Of a DNA stretch of 64,000 bases, positions 17,187-26,711 are shown in pieces. The notes under the pieces were generated by a model that was not told the origin of the DNA, searched no databases, and saw nothing but the letters and a program-made list of their open reading frames with translations. The translations under genes and the position numbers were made by a program. Each line of letters starts with the position of its first letter. The stretch's first letter is position 1. Origin of the DNA: Mycobacterium pinniadriaticum (GTDB lineage: Bacteria > Actinomycetota > Actinomycetes > Mycobacteriales > Mycobacteriaceae); NCBI RefSeq assembly GCF_026242045.1, contig NZ_JAPJDO010000007.1, forward strand, positions 62,001 through 126,000, written 5' to 3'.

Positions 17187-17696
17187 ATGGCGGACACCGA
17201 CGAAGATGTCGAAGTGTGTTCTGCCCCAGGGTTTACCACGCCGACAATTTGGCAGCGATTGTCGCCTATTGCCATTGTGATCGCGCTGATCGCTCTCGCC
17301 ATGTCGATCTGGGCAGTGGTGTCGGCATCCGCGAACGACGCCGATACCGTTGCGCTGCCTGGTAATCCGAAGGTTCGCGTGTGTAATGCCTTCGATATGG
17401 TCGTCAGGGCTGTGGCGCTGCAGACGCGCACCGATCTGAGTCGGGGCCCGAACCCGCCGGCCGCGGGCGTCGGCAACACGGGCCTGGCACTGGTCGGTGG
17501 GGGTGACTACCTCCTGCGCCAGCTCGACGCCGACACCCCGGCACATCTTGCCGATGCGGTCCGGGCGTTCGCCCGCGATCTACAAGAGATCGGGATGAAC
17601 ACCCTGGCAGGTGGGTCGTACAACGATCCTCGGCAGGCGGCTCGACAGGCCGAAGGCGAATTCGATCGCAAACAAGTCGAGGACCTGTGCGCGTGA
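17187..17696 (+). CDS. Membrane-anchored mycobacterial protein of unknown function
   Basis: This 169-residue protein has a short acidic cytoplasmic N-terminus, one membrane helix (IAIVIALIALAMSIWAVVSA) and an extracytoplasmic domain of about 110 residues. That domain contains KVRVCNAFDMVVRAVALQT and a second cysteine at the very C-terminus (VEDLCA), which may form a disulphide. This layout recurs in mycobacterial membrane proteins of unknown role. TATAGT ends six bases before the ATG at 17187, so the mRNA is probably leaderless. It converges with the ClC gene, with a two-base gap. Confidence 0.7.
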   Translation: MADTDEDVEVCSAPGFTTPTIWQRLSPIAIVIALIALAMSIWAVVSASANDADTVALPGNPKVRVCNAFDMVVRAVALQTRTDLSRGPNPPAAGVGNTGLALVGGGDYLLRQLDADTPAHLADAVRAFARDLQEIGMNTLAGGSYNDPRQAARQAEGEFDRKQVEDLCA

Positions 17697-17698
17697 CC

Positions 17699-18937
17699 TC
17701 ACCGGCTTGATGCGCCCGCGGCCCGCTTCCTTAGCAGGCCATCGAGGTGATGGGTCGCGATTGCGGCGGCGGCGAACACGATCAGCAGCCATAGGGGTGG
17801 GTGGGCCAACTCCCACACGAACAGCGCGGCCCATGTGGGTGCTCCCTGGGTGACGGCCAGTACGCCCGCGGCACAGGCCAGGGCCACCGCCGGCACGCTG
17901 ACCGTCAACGGGGTCCAGGTGTTCACCGCCAGTGCGACCACCGAACCCATGGCCGCCCCGGTGGCCAGCGCGGGGGTGAGCATGCCGCCGACGCCTCCGG
18001 CCCGCAGGAACAGCGCGGTCAGCAGTGGCTTGAGCAGCAGGATCGCCGCCGCCGAGGCGAGGGTCAGGCCGCTGCCGACGCTGACGGTCAGCACACTCTT
18101 GCCGTTGCCGGGCAGTTCGGGCCACCAGTGCGACAGGACTCCGACGGCCAGGCCGGCCGCCGCGATCGCGGGGATCAGCAGCCACGAGTCGCCGACCCGA
18201 TGGGCTTTGCAGTAGTCCATGAGCCGGTTGAAGCCCCGCCCCACCGCCAGAGCGAGTGGGGACAGCACGACCGCGAGGCCGGTCAGCAGGTACGACAGCT
18301 CGGGATTGGGCCAGTGCAGCGGTACTTCGAGGTGGGTGACGGGGGCGGCCACCGCCACGGCGAGGCTCGAGGTGATGAGTGCGGTCCCGACGGTACGGAT
18401 GCTCCAGCTGCGCAGCACGATCTGAATGGCGAACAGGGCACCACCCAGCGGCACGCTGTAGACCGCGGCCAGACCGGCGCCGGCCGCGCAGCCGAGCAGA
18501 ATTCGACGGTCGTCGGCCCGCAGTGCCCACCTCGAGGTGCCCAGGTCGCCGAGTGCGGCGGCGAGCTGGCGCGGCGCGCCCTCCCGGCCCAGCGACGCGC
18601 CGGAACCGACCAGCAGCACCTGAAGCCCCGCATCGAGCGATAACGCCAGTCTCGGCATCGGCGCGGGTGCATCTATGGCGTCTGTCAGCGAGGGCACAGG
18701 TGTGCGCCGGCGCAGCAGCCACCACCCCGCGCCGGCCAGGGCGCCGCCGATCATCGGGCCGACCGCGCGCCGCACCGGGCTCGAGCCGGTGACCCCGTCG
18801 AGCAATGTTCCGAAACTGTAGTGATAGGTGAGGTGCTCGATGGTGTGCAGCACCAACGTTGTCGCGGCGCCGGCGAGCCCGGCCAGTAGACCGATCACGC
18901 CGACCGCGCAGCCGAACTCCAGGTGGCGCCGGTTCAC
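17699..18937 (-). CDS. ClC-family chloride channel/transporter
   Basis: This 412-residue polytopic membrane protein is of the ClC family, which conducts chloride or exchanges it for protons. The selectivity and gating region reads [11 protein letters not shown] (111-121). Glu119 of GREG corresponds to the external gating glutamate of E. coli ClcA, while the usual proline after it is alanine. A further conserved block reads [17 protein letters not shown]. No CBS domain is attached. The GTG start at 18937 follows TAGATT by six bases and is 40 bases from the divergent mshB start. Confidence 0.85.
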   Translation of the reverse strand: MNRRHLEFGCAVGVIGLLAGLAGAATTLVLHTIEHLTYHYSFGTLLDGVTGSSPVRRAVGPMIGGALAGAGWWLLRRRTPVPSLTDAIDAPAPMPRLALSLDAGLQVLLVGSGASLGREGAPRQLAAALGDLGTSRWALRADDRRILLGCAAGAGLAAVYSVPLGGALFAIQIVLRSWSIRTVGTALITSSLAVAVAAPVTHLEVPLHWPNPELSYLLTGLAVVLSPLALAVGRGFNRLMDYCKAHRVGDSWLLIPAIAAAGLAVGVLSHWWPELPGNGKSVLTVSVGSGLTLASAAAILLLKPLLTALFLRAGGVGGMLTPALATGAAMGSVVALAVNTWTPLTVSVPAVALACAAGVLAVTQGAPTWAALFVWELAHPPLWLLIVFAAAAIATHHLDGLLRKRAAGASSR

Positions 18938-18964
18938 GCGCCGAATCTATGTCACCGGCCCCGG

Positions 18965-18970
18965 TAGGGT
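18965..18970 (+). promoter_or_regulatory. Leaderless-type -10 box of mshB
   Basis: TAGGGT ends seven bases before the GTG at 18978. This spacing is typical of mycobacterial leaderless transcripts and supports that start over the GTG nine bases further upstream. Confidence 0.5.
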
Positions 18971-18977
18971 GAGGTTC

Positions 18978-19844
18978 GTGGCTTCGCAGGAGACTCCGCG
19001 GTTGTTGTTCGTGCACGCCCACCCCGACGACGAGACGATGAACAACGGCGTCACCATCGCCCGCTATGTGCAGCGGGGCGCCGAAGTCACCGTCGTCACC
19101 TGCACCCTCGGCGAAGAGGGCGAGATCATCGACGATCGGTGGCGGCGGCTGGGGGTTGACGAGGCCGACCAGCTCGGCGGCTACCGGATCGCCGAATTGA
19201 CAACCGCCCTGCAGAAATTGGGTTTGGCGGGACCTCGGTTCCTGGGCGGGGCCGGCCGGTGGCGTGACTCGGGCATGCCCGGTACTCCGGCACGCAGTCA
19301 CACCAAGTTCGTCGACGCCGATTTCGAAGAAGCGGTCGGCCTCTTGGCGGACGTGATCGACGAGTTGCGGCCACACGTGGTGGCCACCTACGACCCCGAC
19401 GGTGGCTACGGCCACCCCGACCACATCCAGACCCACCGCATCACCACCGCCGCCGTCAACACCTCCACGTGGCGGGTGCCGAAGCTCTACTGGGGTGTCG
19501 TGGGTGCCAGCGCGTTCCGGGACGCGGTCAATGCGCTCGGCGAAGAGGACGTGTTGCCGGACTGGATCCGGCCGCCCGCCGACGTCGAATTCGGTTTCTC
19601 CGACGACAGGATCACCGCGGTCGTCGAGGCACCCGAACACATGTCGGCCAAGGTCGACGCGATCGCCGCGCACGCCACCCAGATGCTGGTGGGGCCGACC
19701 CGGCGGGCATTCACCCTGTCCAACAAGCTGGTCTTACCGGTGATGTCCGCCGAACACTACGTGCTCGTCGAGGGCACCGCGGGTCCGACCGACGGGCGTG
19801 GTTGGGAGACCGACCTTCTGGCCGGTCTTGACTTCGGGCAGTAG
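18978..19844 (+). CDS. mshB: N-acetyl-glucosaminyl-inositol deacetylase MshB (mycothiol synthesis)
   Basis: This 288-residue zinc deacetylase removes the acetyl group from GlcNAc-inositol, the second step of mycothiol synthesis. The zinc site is intact: HAHPDDE (His15 and Asp18 as ligands) and GYGHPDH with His149 as third ligand; the Asp next to His15 is the usual general base. TCTLGEEGE and [11 protein letters not shown] blocks match MshB closely. The gene is the Rv1170 orthologue. Its 3' end overlaps the next gene by up to 47 bases, suggesting translational coupling. Confidence 0.93.
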   Translation: MASQETPRLLFVHAHPDDETMNNGVTIARYVQRGAEVTVVTCTLGEEGEIIDDRWRRLGVDEADQLGGYRIAELTTALQKLGLAGPRFLGGAGRWRDSGMPGTPARSHTKFVDADFEEAVGLLADVIDELRPHVVATYDPDGGYGHPDHIQTHRITTAAVNTSTWRVPKLYWGVVGASAFRDAVNALGEEDVLPDWIRPPADVEFGFSDDRITAVVEAPEHMSAKVDAIAAHATQMLVGPTRRAFTLSNKLVLPVMSAEHYVLVEGTAGPTDGRGWETDLLAGLDFGQ

Positions 19845-20298
19845 CGAGGGTCGCCGGTTCGCCGGCCGTGTCTCTCGCCAGCAACCCGACCTGATCGCGA
19901 CCAAACGTTCCGCCGAGGACCCCGGCGCGACCGATCCGGCCATCCGGACCGTGGTGCTCGCGCTGCTGGCCGTCGACGGGGTCATCTCGGCGGTGGCCGG
20001 CGCGTTGCTGCTGCCGTTCTACCTCGGTCCGGCCCCGGTCCCCATCAGCGCAGTCGTCAGCGGGCTGGTGAATCTGGCGCTGGTGTGGGCGGCCGCCCAC
20101 TGGACGGATTCGTCCCGGCTCGCCGCGTTGCCGTTGCTGGCGTGGCTGGTTACGGTCGCCGCGCTGACACTCGGTGGGCCGGGCGGGGACATCATTTTCG
20201 GCGGGCCCGGAGTCATGGCCTACTCGGTGCTGGTGTTCTTGGCCCTGGGCGCTGCGCCCCCGGCCTGGTTTCTGTGGCGGCGCCAGCGCTCGACCTGA
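19798..20298 (+). CDS. Small membrane protein (Rv1171-like)
   Basis: This polytopic protein of up to 166 residues has about four hydrophobic helices ([69 protein letters not shown]). It matches the conserved membrane protein that follows mshB in M. tuberculosis. Function is unknown. The start is uncertain: GTG at 19798 gives the longest form, TTG at 19828 a 156-residue form closer to the family length of about 146. Either way it overlaps the mshB 3' end. Confidence 0.7.
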   Translation: MVGRPTFWPVLTSGSSEGRRFAGRVSRQQPDLIATKRSAEDPGATDPAIRTVVLALLAVDGVISAVAGALLLPFYLGPAPVPISAVVSGLVNLALVWAAAHWTDSSRLAALPLLAWLVTVAALTLGGPGGDIIFGGPGVMAYSVLVFLALGAAPPAWFLWRRQRST

Positions 20299-20346
20299 GG
20301 CGGGCGACCGCCTCGGTGCCCTCACCGCACAGTCGATCGTGGGCTG

Positions 20347-21330
20347 CTACCCGACGCTGCCCTTCGCGGACTTAGCGCCCTTGGCGGACTTAGCGCCCTT
20401 GGCGGACTTGGCGCCCTTCGGGGAGCTGACGTCCTTGGCGCCCTTCGGGCCGTGGGTACGCGCGGAGTGGCCGGTAGACCGCTTCGTGCCGGTGTCAGAA
20501 CCTGGCTGGGCCGAGCTCTCCTTGGTGGATGCCGCGTCGGCGCCGTCGTCGGTCGCAGCCTTCGTGGCGGCGACGGACTTGACGACGTCTGCGGCGACCG
20601 CGTCGGCCGACTGCGTGGTTGCTCGCGGCGGACGGGCGGAATGGCCGGTGCCCTTGGCGACGGTCGGTGCTGCCGGTTCAGCCTGCTCCGCGGCGGCCGT
20701 GTCGGTACCCGCCGCGGCGGGAACCGCGGCAAACGGCAGCGGCGGTAGCGGCGGCAGCGGGATCGGGAACCAGGCCAGGCTCCAGAAGTAGGCGATCTCC
20801 TGATTCGCCACGACGCCCAAGCTGGTCAGCGTGGTCTGGACGATCGAGTTCAACCCGGCCGCCCACACGGCCGGGTTCAGCGGGTCGTTGACGACGGGGT
20901 CGAGGAAGTCGTAGACGAAGCTGTCGGCGACGGGCACGGTGAGGTTCGGGTACCAGATGTAGATCTGGTCGCTGATGAGGTAGCCGAATGGAATCCATCC
21001 GAGTAACCACGGGCCCAGTTCCAGGGCGAAATAGTTCGACCAGTACAGAATCGTCGAGTACGCGGCGTCGATGGCGTTCGACACGTTGTTGTTCGCCTGC
21101 ACGGCGGCCTGGGCGCTCGATTGCGTCGGCGTGGCAACCGTGTCGAGTCGGCCCAGGGTCGCCGCGGCGCTGTTCACCTGGTTGACCAGTGGCTGGACCG
21201 CGGCGGACAGGCGAACGGTGTCGGCCGAGATCGAATACGGTGTCGGCGGCTGCACCGGCGCGATTGCCATGGCTCCGACGACCATCGCCGCCACACCTGC
21301 CGTCAGATAGGAACGGGTGGACACGGTCAT
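20347..21330 (-). CDS. Secreted mycobacterial hypothetical protein with KGAKSA repeat tail
   Basis: This 327-residue protein begins MTVSTRSYLTAG and has a hydrophobic signal segment ending near MAIAPVQPP. The motif YSISADTVRLSAAVQPL follows, then a helical region rich in aromatic residues (YSTILYWSNYFALELGPWLLGW). The last 90 residues are Ala/Thr/Ser/Lys low complexity and end in three exact 18-base repeats that encode KGAKSA units. Function is unknown. It is the third member of the secreted set in this window. The mshB-fbiC interval in M. tuberculosis holds PE12 here. Confidence 0.72.
   Translation of the reverse strand: MTVSTRSYLTAGVAAMVVGAMAIAPVQPPTPYSISADTVRLSAAVQPLVNQVNSAAATLGRLDTVATPTQSSAQAAVQANNNVSNAIDAAYSTILYWSNYFALELGPWLLGWIPFGYLISDQIYIWYPNLTVPVADSFVYDFLDPVVNDPLNPAVWAAGLNSIVQTTLTSLGVVANQEIAYFWSLAWFPIPLPPLPPLPFAAVPAAAGTDTAAAEQAEPAAPTVAKGTGHSARPPRATTQSADAVAADVVKSVAATKAATDDGADAASTKESSAQPGSDTGTKRSTGHSARTHGPKGAKDVSSPKGAKSAKGAKSAKGAKSAKGSVG
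20365..20418 (-). repeat. Three tandem 18-bp repeats inside a coding region
   Basis: Three near-identical units (20365-20382, 20383-20400, 20401-20418; consensus GGCGGACTTAGCGCCCTT on the plus strand) encode a Lys/Ala/Gly/Ser hexapeptide repeat at the C-terminus. The unit length keeps the frame, so copy number could vary between strains. Confidence 0.85.
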
Positions 21331-21549
21331 GGCAGAACTCCCTGCTTCAGCTGCAGCTAACAATGACAATTTACGTTGCTGTCGGGCTGGCGTTACAAAT
21401 TTCTTTGCCGTGTCCGGGTGTTTTTGTGGTGCTGAGGCACGGGATCGCACCGCCGACCGGGGGTACTACTGTGTGGACCATGTCAGTCGCCCGAGTTTCA
21501 GATTGTGAGACGCGCGGATGATTTCCCAGCTCCCGCCGGTTACCGGGGA

Positions 21550-24129
21550 GTGGCCCTGAACTCGCAGCCCAGCAGCCCGCTGCCAACACCGGTGGTTCCG
21601 CCGCGGAGTGAGGCTCCATCACCTGCCGCGATGAGACGTGTCCTGCGTCGAGCCCGCGACGGGGTGGCGCTCAACGTCGACGAGGCCGCGATCGCGATGA
21701 CCGCCCGCGGCGCCGACCTCGCCGACCTGTGTGGCAGTGCGGCTCGGGTGCGCGACGCCGGCCTGGAATCAGCCGGGCGACGAGGGCCCGGCGGGCGGCT
21801 GCCGGTGACCTATTCGCGCAAGGTGTTCATTCCGCTGACGCATCTGTGCCGCGACACTTGCCACTACTGCACGTTCGTCACGGTGCCCGGCAAGCTTCGC
21901 GCCGAGGGTGCAGGGATGTACCTGGAACCCGACGAGATCCTCGACATTGCCCGTCGTGGTGGCGAACTCGGCTGCAAGGAAGCACTCTTCACCCTCGGCG
22001 ATCGCCCTGAGGCGCGCTGGCCCGAAGCCCAGCAATGGCTCGACGAGCGGGGCTATTCCTCGACGCTGGACTATGTGCGGGCGATGGCGATCCGGGTGCT
22101 GGAAGAAACCGGCCTGCTCCCGCACCTGAATCCCGGGGTGATGAGCTGGGCGGAGCTGTCCCGGCTCAAGCCGGTAGCGCCGTCGATGGGGATGATGCTG
22201 GAAACCACGTCGCGGCGATTGTTCGAGACCAGGGGCGAGGCGCATTACGGCAGCCCGGACAAGGATCCCGAGGTGCGGCTGCGCACCCTGACCGACGCCG
22301 GCCGACTGTCGGTTCCCTTCACCACCGGCCTGCTGGTCGGCATCGGGGAAACCCTGGCCGAGCGGGCGGACACGTTGCACGCGATCCGGCGGCTGCACAA
22401 GGAGTTCGGCCACATCCAGGAAGTGATCGTGCAGAACTTCCGGGCCAAGGACCACACCGCGATGGCCGGCGCCCCCGACACCGCGTTCGACGATTTCGTG
22501 GCGACGGTGGCCACCACGCGCCTGGTGCTGGGTCCCGGGATGCGCATCCAGGCGCCGCCCAACCTGGTGTCGCGCACCGAGTGCCTGGCGCTGCTCGGTG
22601 CCGGCGTCGACGACTGGGGCGGCGTGTCGCCGCTGACACCGGACCACGTCAACCCCGAGCGGCCCTGGCCGGGGTTGGACGAGCTCGCGGCGGTGACCGC
22701 CGAGGGTGGTTTCGATCTGGTGCAGCGGCTGACCGCGCAGCCGCGCTACGTACAGGCGGGTGCGGCGTGGATCGATCCGCGGGTGGCCGGTCATGTCGAG
22801 GCGCTGGCCGATCCTGCCACCGGCTTCGCGCTCGACGTCAACCCGGCCGGGCGGCCGTGGCAGGAACCCGACGAGGCCAGCGAATCGCTGGGCCGTACCG
22901 ACCTGCACTCCGCGATCGACTCCGAGGGCCGCCGCACCGAGACGCGCAGCGATCTGGGAAGTGCCTTCGGTGACTGGGAGTCCATCCGGGATCGGGTGGA
23001 TGAACTCGCCGCCCGGGCTCCCGAGCGTATCGACACTGATGTGTTGTCCGCGCTGCGTTCCGCGGAGCGCGATCCCGGCGGCTGTTCCGACGACGAATAC
23101 CTGGCCCTGGCCACCGCGGACGGCTCCGCTCTGGATGCCGTAGCAGCCCTTGCTGATTCGCTGCGCCGCGACGTGGTGGGCGAGGACGTCACGTTCGTGG
23201 TGAACCGCAACATCAACTTCACCAACATCTGCTACACCGGCTGCCGGTTCTGCGCGTTCGCCCAGCGCAAGGGCGACGCCGACGCCTACTCGCTGTCGAC
23301 GCAGGATGTGGCCGACCGGGCCTGGGAAGCCCACGTGGCCGGGGCGACCGAGGTCTGCATGCAAGGCGGCATCGACCCCGAACTGCCGGTCACCGGATAC
23401 GCCGACCTGGTTCGCGCGGTCAAGGCCCGGGTGCCGTCGATGCACGTGCACGCCTTCTCCCCGATGGAGATCGCCAACGGGGTCACCAAGAGCGGCTTGA
23501 GCGTGCGGGAGTGGCTGACGGGCCTGCGCGAAGCCGGTCTCGATACCATTCCCGGCACGGCCGCCGAGATTCTCGACGACGAGGTGCGCTGGGTGCTGAC
23601 CAAGGGCAAGCTGCCCACGTCGATGTGGATCGAGATCGTCAGCACCGCCCACGAGGTCGGGCTGCGGTCCAGCTCGACGATGATGTACGGCCACGTCGAC
23701 ACCCCTCGGCACTGGGTCGGCCACCTCAACGTGCTGCGCGACATCCAGGACCGCACCGGCGGATTCACCGAGTTCGTCCCATTGCCGTTCGTGCATCAGT
23801 CCTCCCCGCTGTATCTGGCCGGGGCATCGCGGCCGGGACCGACCCACCGGGACAACCGAGCGGTGCACGCACTGGCGCGGATCATGCTGCACGGCAGGAT
23901 CCCGCAAATACAGACCAGCTGGGTCAAACTCGGGGTGGAGCGCAGCCGGGTGATGCTGAACGGCGGAGCCAACGACCTGGGCGGCACGTTGATGGAGGAG
24001 ACCATCTCTCGGATGGCCGGATCCGAGCACGGGTCGGCCAAGACAGTGGCCGAGCTGGTCGCCATCGCCGAGGGGATCGGCCGGCCGGCCCGCCAGCGCA
24101 CCACGACCTACGCCGACCGCGCGGCCTGA
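21550..24129 (+). CDS. fbiC: FO synthase FbiC (coenzyme F420 synthesis)
   Basis: This 859-residue fused radical-SAM enzyme makes the deazaflavin 7,8-didemethyl-8-hydroxy-5-deazariboflavin (FO) from tyrosine and 5-amino-6-ribitylaminouracil. Two radical-SAM domains are fused: a CofG-like half with CRDTCHYC (Cys100, Cys104, Cys107) and a CofH-like half with CYTGCRFC (Cys561, Cys565, Cys568). The GTG at 21550 gives a length almost equal to M. tuberculosis FbiC (about 856). The upstream in-frame codon at 21505 adds 15 residues that do not match. F420 feeds deazaflavin-dependent redox enzymes of mycobacteria. Confidence 0.95.
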   Translation: MALNSQPSSPLPTPVVPPRSEAPSPAAMRRVLRRARDGVALNVDEAAIAMTARGADLADLCGSAARVRDAGLESAGRRGPGGRLPVTYSRKVFIPLTHLCRDTCHYCTFVTVPGKLRAEGAGMYLEPDEILDIARRGGELGCKEALFTLGDRPEARWPEAQQWLDERGYSSTLDYVRAMAIRVLEETGLLPHLNPGVMSWAELSRLKPVAPSMGMMLETTSRRLFETRGEAHYGSPDKDPEVRLRTLTDAGRLSVPFTTGLLVGIGETLAERADTLHAIRRLHKEFGHIQEVIVQNFRAKDHTAMAGAPDTAFDDFVATVATTRLVLGPGMRIQAPPNLVSRTECLALLGAGVDDWGGVSPLTPDHVNPERPWPGLDELAAVTAEGGFDLVQRLTAQPRYVQAGAAWIDPRVAGHVEALADPATGFALDVNPAGRPWQEPDEASESLGRTDLHSAIDSEGRRTETRSDLGSAFGDWESIRDRVDELAARAPERIDTDVLSALRSAERDPGGCSDDEYLALATADGSALDAVAALADSLRRDVVGEDVTFVVNRNINFTNICYTGCRFCAFAQRKGDADAYSLSTQDVADRAWEAHVAGATEVCMQGGIDPELPVTGYADLVRAVKARVPSMHVHAFSPMEIANGVTKSGLSVREWLTGLREAGLDTIPGTAAEILDDEVRWVLTKGKLPTSMWIEIVSTAHEVGLRSSSTMMYGHVDTPRHWVGHLNVLRDIQDRTGGFTEFVPLPFVHQSSPLYLAGASRPGPTHRDNRAVHALARIMLHGRIPQIQTSWVKLGVERSRVMLNGGANDLGGTLMEETISRMAGSEHGSAKTVAELVAIAEGIGRPARQRTTTYADRAA

Positions 24130-24363
24130 GTCTTCTGGGTTCGGGCGGTGTCTTCGGGCCCCGGGTTCGGGTAGCTGGCTAATATACGAAACGTCTAGTA
24201 TCAGTTACCGCGCGGAACACCTGGGTGCGCCGGTATCGGGTACCGACAACTTAGGGCACACTGAGTCGGCTATCCGGCCACCGGCATCGGATACTAGGCG
24301 TTCTCAGCGCCCGCTCGAGAACTACAGCCACACCGAAGAGCAGACAGACCGAGGAGAACCTCA

Positions 24364-24687
24364 GTGACGTACGTGATCGCCGAACCCTGCGTCGACATCA
24401 AGGACAAGGCATGTATTGAGGAGTGCCCGGTCGACTGCATCTACGAGGGCGCGCGCATGTTGTTCATCCACCCCGACGAGTGTGTCGACTGCGGGGCGTG
24501 CGAGCCGGTCTGCCCCGTCGAGGCGATCTACTACGAGGACGACGTCCCGGATCAGTGGTCGGCGTACACCCAGATCAACGCCGATTTCTTCACCGAGCTC
24601 GGTTCCCCCGGCGGCGCCTCGAAGGTCGGCCAGACCGATAACGACCCGCAGGTGGTCAAGGACCTGCCGCCCAAGGAAGAGGACTGA
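24364..24687 (+). CDS. fdxC: Ferredoxin FdxC (7Fe-8S type)
   Basis: This 107-residue ferredoxin has two cluster motifs: Cys9-x7-Cys17-x3-Cys21-x3-Cys25 (ACIEECPVDC) and CVDCGACEPVCP (Cys40, Cys43, Cys46, Cys50). The spacing of the first motif indicates one [3Fe-4S] and one [4Fe-4S] cluster, as in actinobacterial FdxA/FdxC. The GTG start is preceded by GAGGAGA. It likely supplies electrons to P450s or other redox enzymes. The 234 bases between it and fbiC are AT-richer and must hold its promoter. The dapC gene follows within about 35 bases, probably in one operon. Confidence 0.92.
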   Translation: MTYVIAEPCVDIKDKACIEECPVDCIYEGARMLFIHPDECVDCGACEPVCPVEAIYYEDDVPDQWSAYTQINADFFTELGSPGGASKVGQTDNDPQVVKDLPPKEED

Positions 24688-24722
24688 CGCCTTCCGTCCC
24701 GTTGCGTGCGCGCCGCCGTCCG

Positions 24723-25811
24723 TTGTCGGCGGTCCTGCCGGTGTTCCCGTGGGACACGCTCGCGGAGGTGACGGCCACCGCGCGGGCGCACCCCGGCGGC
24801 ATCGTCGATCTGTCGGTGGGCACGCCCGTGGACGAGGTAGCTCCGGTCATCCGGCAAGCGCTCGCCGCGGCCAGCGCCGCACCCGGCTATCCGGCGACTG
24901 CGGGAACCCCCGCGCTGCGGGCCTCGGCAGTGGCCGCGCTGCGGCGGCGATACGGCATCACCGGGCTGCCCGAAGAGGCGGTGCTACCGGTCATCGGCAC
25001 CAAGGAGCTCATCGCGTGGCTGCCGACGTTGCTGGGTGTGGGCGCCGATGACGTCGTCGTGGTACCCGAGCTGGCCTATCCGACCTATGACGTGGGTGCC
25101 CGGCTGGCCGGTGCCCGGGTGGTCGCAGCCGATTCGGTGACCCAGCTCGGTCCCGAATCGCCGGCGGTGATGTTCATCAACTCCCCGAGCAACCCGACCG
25201 GGAAGGTGCTGGGCCGCGACCATCTGCGCAAGGTCGTCGAATGGGCCCGCGAGCGCGGCACGCTGGTGGTGTCCGACGAGTGTTATCTGGGCCTGGCGTG
25301 GGAGGCGGAGCCGACCTCGGTGCTGCATCCGGCCGTCAGCGACGGCGACCACACCGGCCTGTTGGCGGTGCATTCGCTGTCGAAAAGCTCATCGCTGGCC
25401 GGGTATCGCGCCGGGTTCGTCGCCGGCGATCCGGCCGTGGTGGCCGAACTGCTGGCGGTGCGCAAACATGCCGGCATGATGGTGCCGACTCCGGTGCAGG
25501 CGGCGATGGTGGCCGCGCTCGACGATGACGCTCACGAACTCGAACAGCGGCAGCGCTATGCGCGCCGCCGTGATGTGTTGCTCGCCGCGATGCGGTCCGC
25601 GGATTTCACCGTCGACCATTCCGAGGCGGGACTCTACCTATGGGCTACCCGCGGTGAGCCCTGCCGGACGACGCTGTCCTGGCTGGCCGAACGTGGGATC
25701 CTGGTCGCTCCCGGGGAGTTCTACGGAGCCCGGGGCGCCCAGCACGTTCGGGTGGCTCTGACCGCAACGGACGAACGCATCTCCGCCGCGGTGGAGCGGC
25801 TGGGCGAATAG
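24723..25811 (+). CDS. dapC: PLP aminotransferase, succinyldiaminopimelate transaminase type (Rv1178-like)
   Basis: This 362-residue class I/II aminotransferase is predicted to transaminate N-succinyl-2-amino-6-ketopimelate in lysine/diaminopimelate synthesis. The PLP-lysine lies in HSLSKSSSLAG (Lys221). FINSPSNPTG and VVSDECYLGL are the conserved asparagine and aspartate blocks. TTG at 24723 gives the family N-terminus (SAVLPVFPWDTL) and length; a TTG at 24702 would add seven residues. M. tuberculosis has a second candidate DapC (Rv0858c), so the in vivo role of this one is less certain. The window also carries dapD and dapE. Confidence 0.85.
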   Translation: MSAVLPVFPWDTLAEVTATARAHPGGIVDLSVGTPVDEVAPVIRQALAAASAAPGYPATAGTPALRASAVAALRRRYGITGLPEEAVLPVIGTKELIAWLPTLLGVGADDVVVVPELAYPTYDVGARLAGARVVAADSVTQLGPESPAVMFINSPSNPTGKVLGRDHLRKVVEWARERGTLVVSDECYLGLAWEAEPTSVLHPAVSDGDHTGLLAVHSLSKSSSLAGYRAGFVAGDPAVVAELLAVRKHAGMMVPTPVQAAMVAALDDDAHELEQRQRYARRRDVLLAAMRSADFTVDHSEAGLYLWATRGEPCRTTLSWLAERGILVAPGEFYGARGAQHVRVALTATDERISAAVERLGE

Positions 25812-25856
25812 TCCGGTTCCCAACCGCCCCACCCAAGCGGGGTCAGAAACGTTTCG

Positions 25857-26495
25857 TCAGTTCATGTTCCAGGCTTCGCCATAGGTGGTGACGCTGTCAC
25901 CGGCCTTGGAGATCAGCCGGGCGAACGGGCGCAGCAGCACACCGCCGGCCGCACCGGTGACGGTGCCGTGGGCGTTGGCCACGGCCACCGAGCCGTTGGG
26001 GCCTTCGACGTCCACCGAGAAGGTGGCGACTTCCTGGATGCCGGGGCCGTTGCCCAGGTCAGCGCTGATCGACACACCCGGGAACAGGTTCGGGGTGATC
26101 ACCGAGCCCAGCGGGTTGAAGCCCGTCGGGGAGATGTCGGCGTCGTCGAGCAGGATGTTGGGCGTGGTGTAGCTGAAGTTGATGCCCACACCCAGCGACC
26201 ACGGGAAGCCCACCTGGTAGCCCAGCTCCAAGGTGCCCGCGAAGTCATCAGCACCCGGGCCGACCACGCTGTAGACGGCCTTGCCGGAGTGGAACCACTC
26301 GCGAGTCAGCCGGTTGCGGTCCAGGGGGAACACACCGTTGAGGAAGGTGTCCCACTGCTGAATCGTCATCGTGCGGCCACCGCCGTCAACCAGACTCAGT
26401 TCGTTGTCCAGACCCGCGTGCGACGTGCCGGTCCCGACGAAGAGCGCAGCGATGGCGGCGATCAGCGCCACCAGCACTCGACCCATGTATTTCAT
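25857..26495 (-). CDS. MspA-family outer-membrane porin
   Basis: This 212-residue protein is almost surely an octameric MspA-type porin of the mycobacterial outer membrane, letting small hydrophilic solutes through. A 27-residue signal peptide ends in SHA, and the mature chain starts GLDNELSLVDG as in MspA. The constriction aspartates are kept: mature Asp90, Asp91 and Asp93 in LLDDADI. The C-terminus SVTTYGEAWNMN also matches. It lies between dapC and the proline regulator, a position without a porin in M. tuberculosis, which lacks MspA-type porins altogether. The 216 bases upstream form its leader and promoter region. Confidence 0.92.
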   Translation of the reverse strand: MKYMGRVLVALIAAIAALFVGTGTSHAGLDNELSLVDGGGRTMTIQQWDTFLNGVFPLDRNRLTREWFHSGKAVYSVVGPGADDFAGTLELGYQVGFPWSLGVGINFSYTTPNILLDDADISPTGFNPLGSVITPNLFPGVSISADLGNGPGIQEVATFSVDVEGPNGSVAVANAHGTVTGAAGGVLLRPFARLISKAGDSVTTYGEAWNMN

Positions 26496-26711
26496 GCTGA
26501 CCCCTTGGTGCCTAGTGGTTCGACGGTGATCGGGAGTCCGTTCACCGGTGTTTCTGACGCCCTGACGAGAGGTGGGTCCCGCCGCGGGGTGCACCGCGTG
26601 ACGGGACTCACAGCCAGTCATGACACAAGCCTCATCGGCCACAGATGCAACATTGTTACCAAAACTCTCATTTTTTGCAGACTTTCCGGCGCGGCTGCTT
26701 GACTGCGCAGG

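Noticed and set aside
21769..24030. Minus-strand frame of about 750 codons opposite fbiC
   Set aside because: It is a GC-driven shadow of the FbiC coding sequence, with no recognisable motif.
25812..25856. Terminator between dapC and the porin gene
   Set aside because: CCCC and GGGG can pair, but only over four bases, which is too weak to call.
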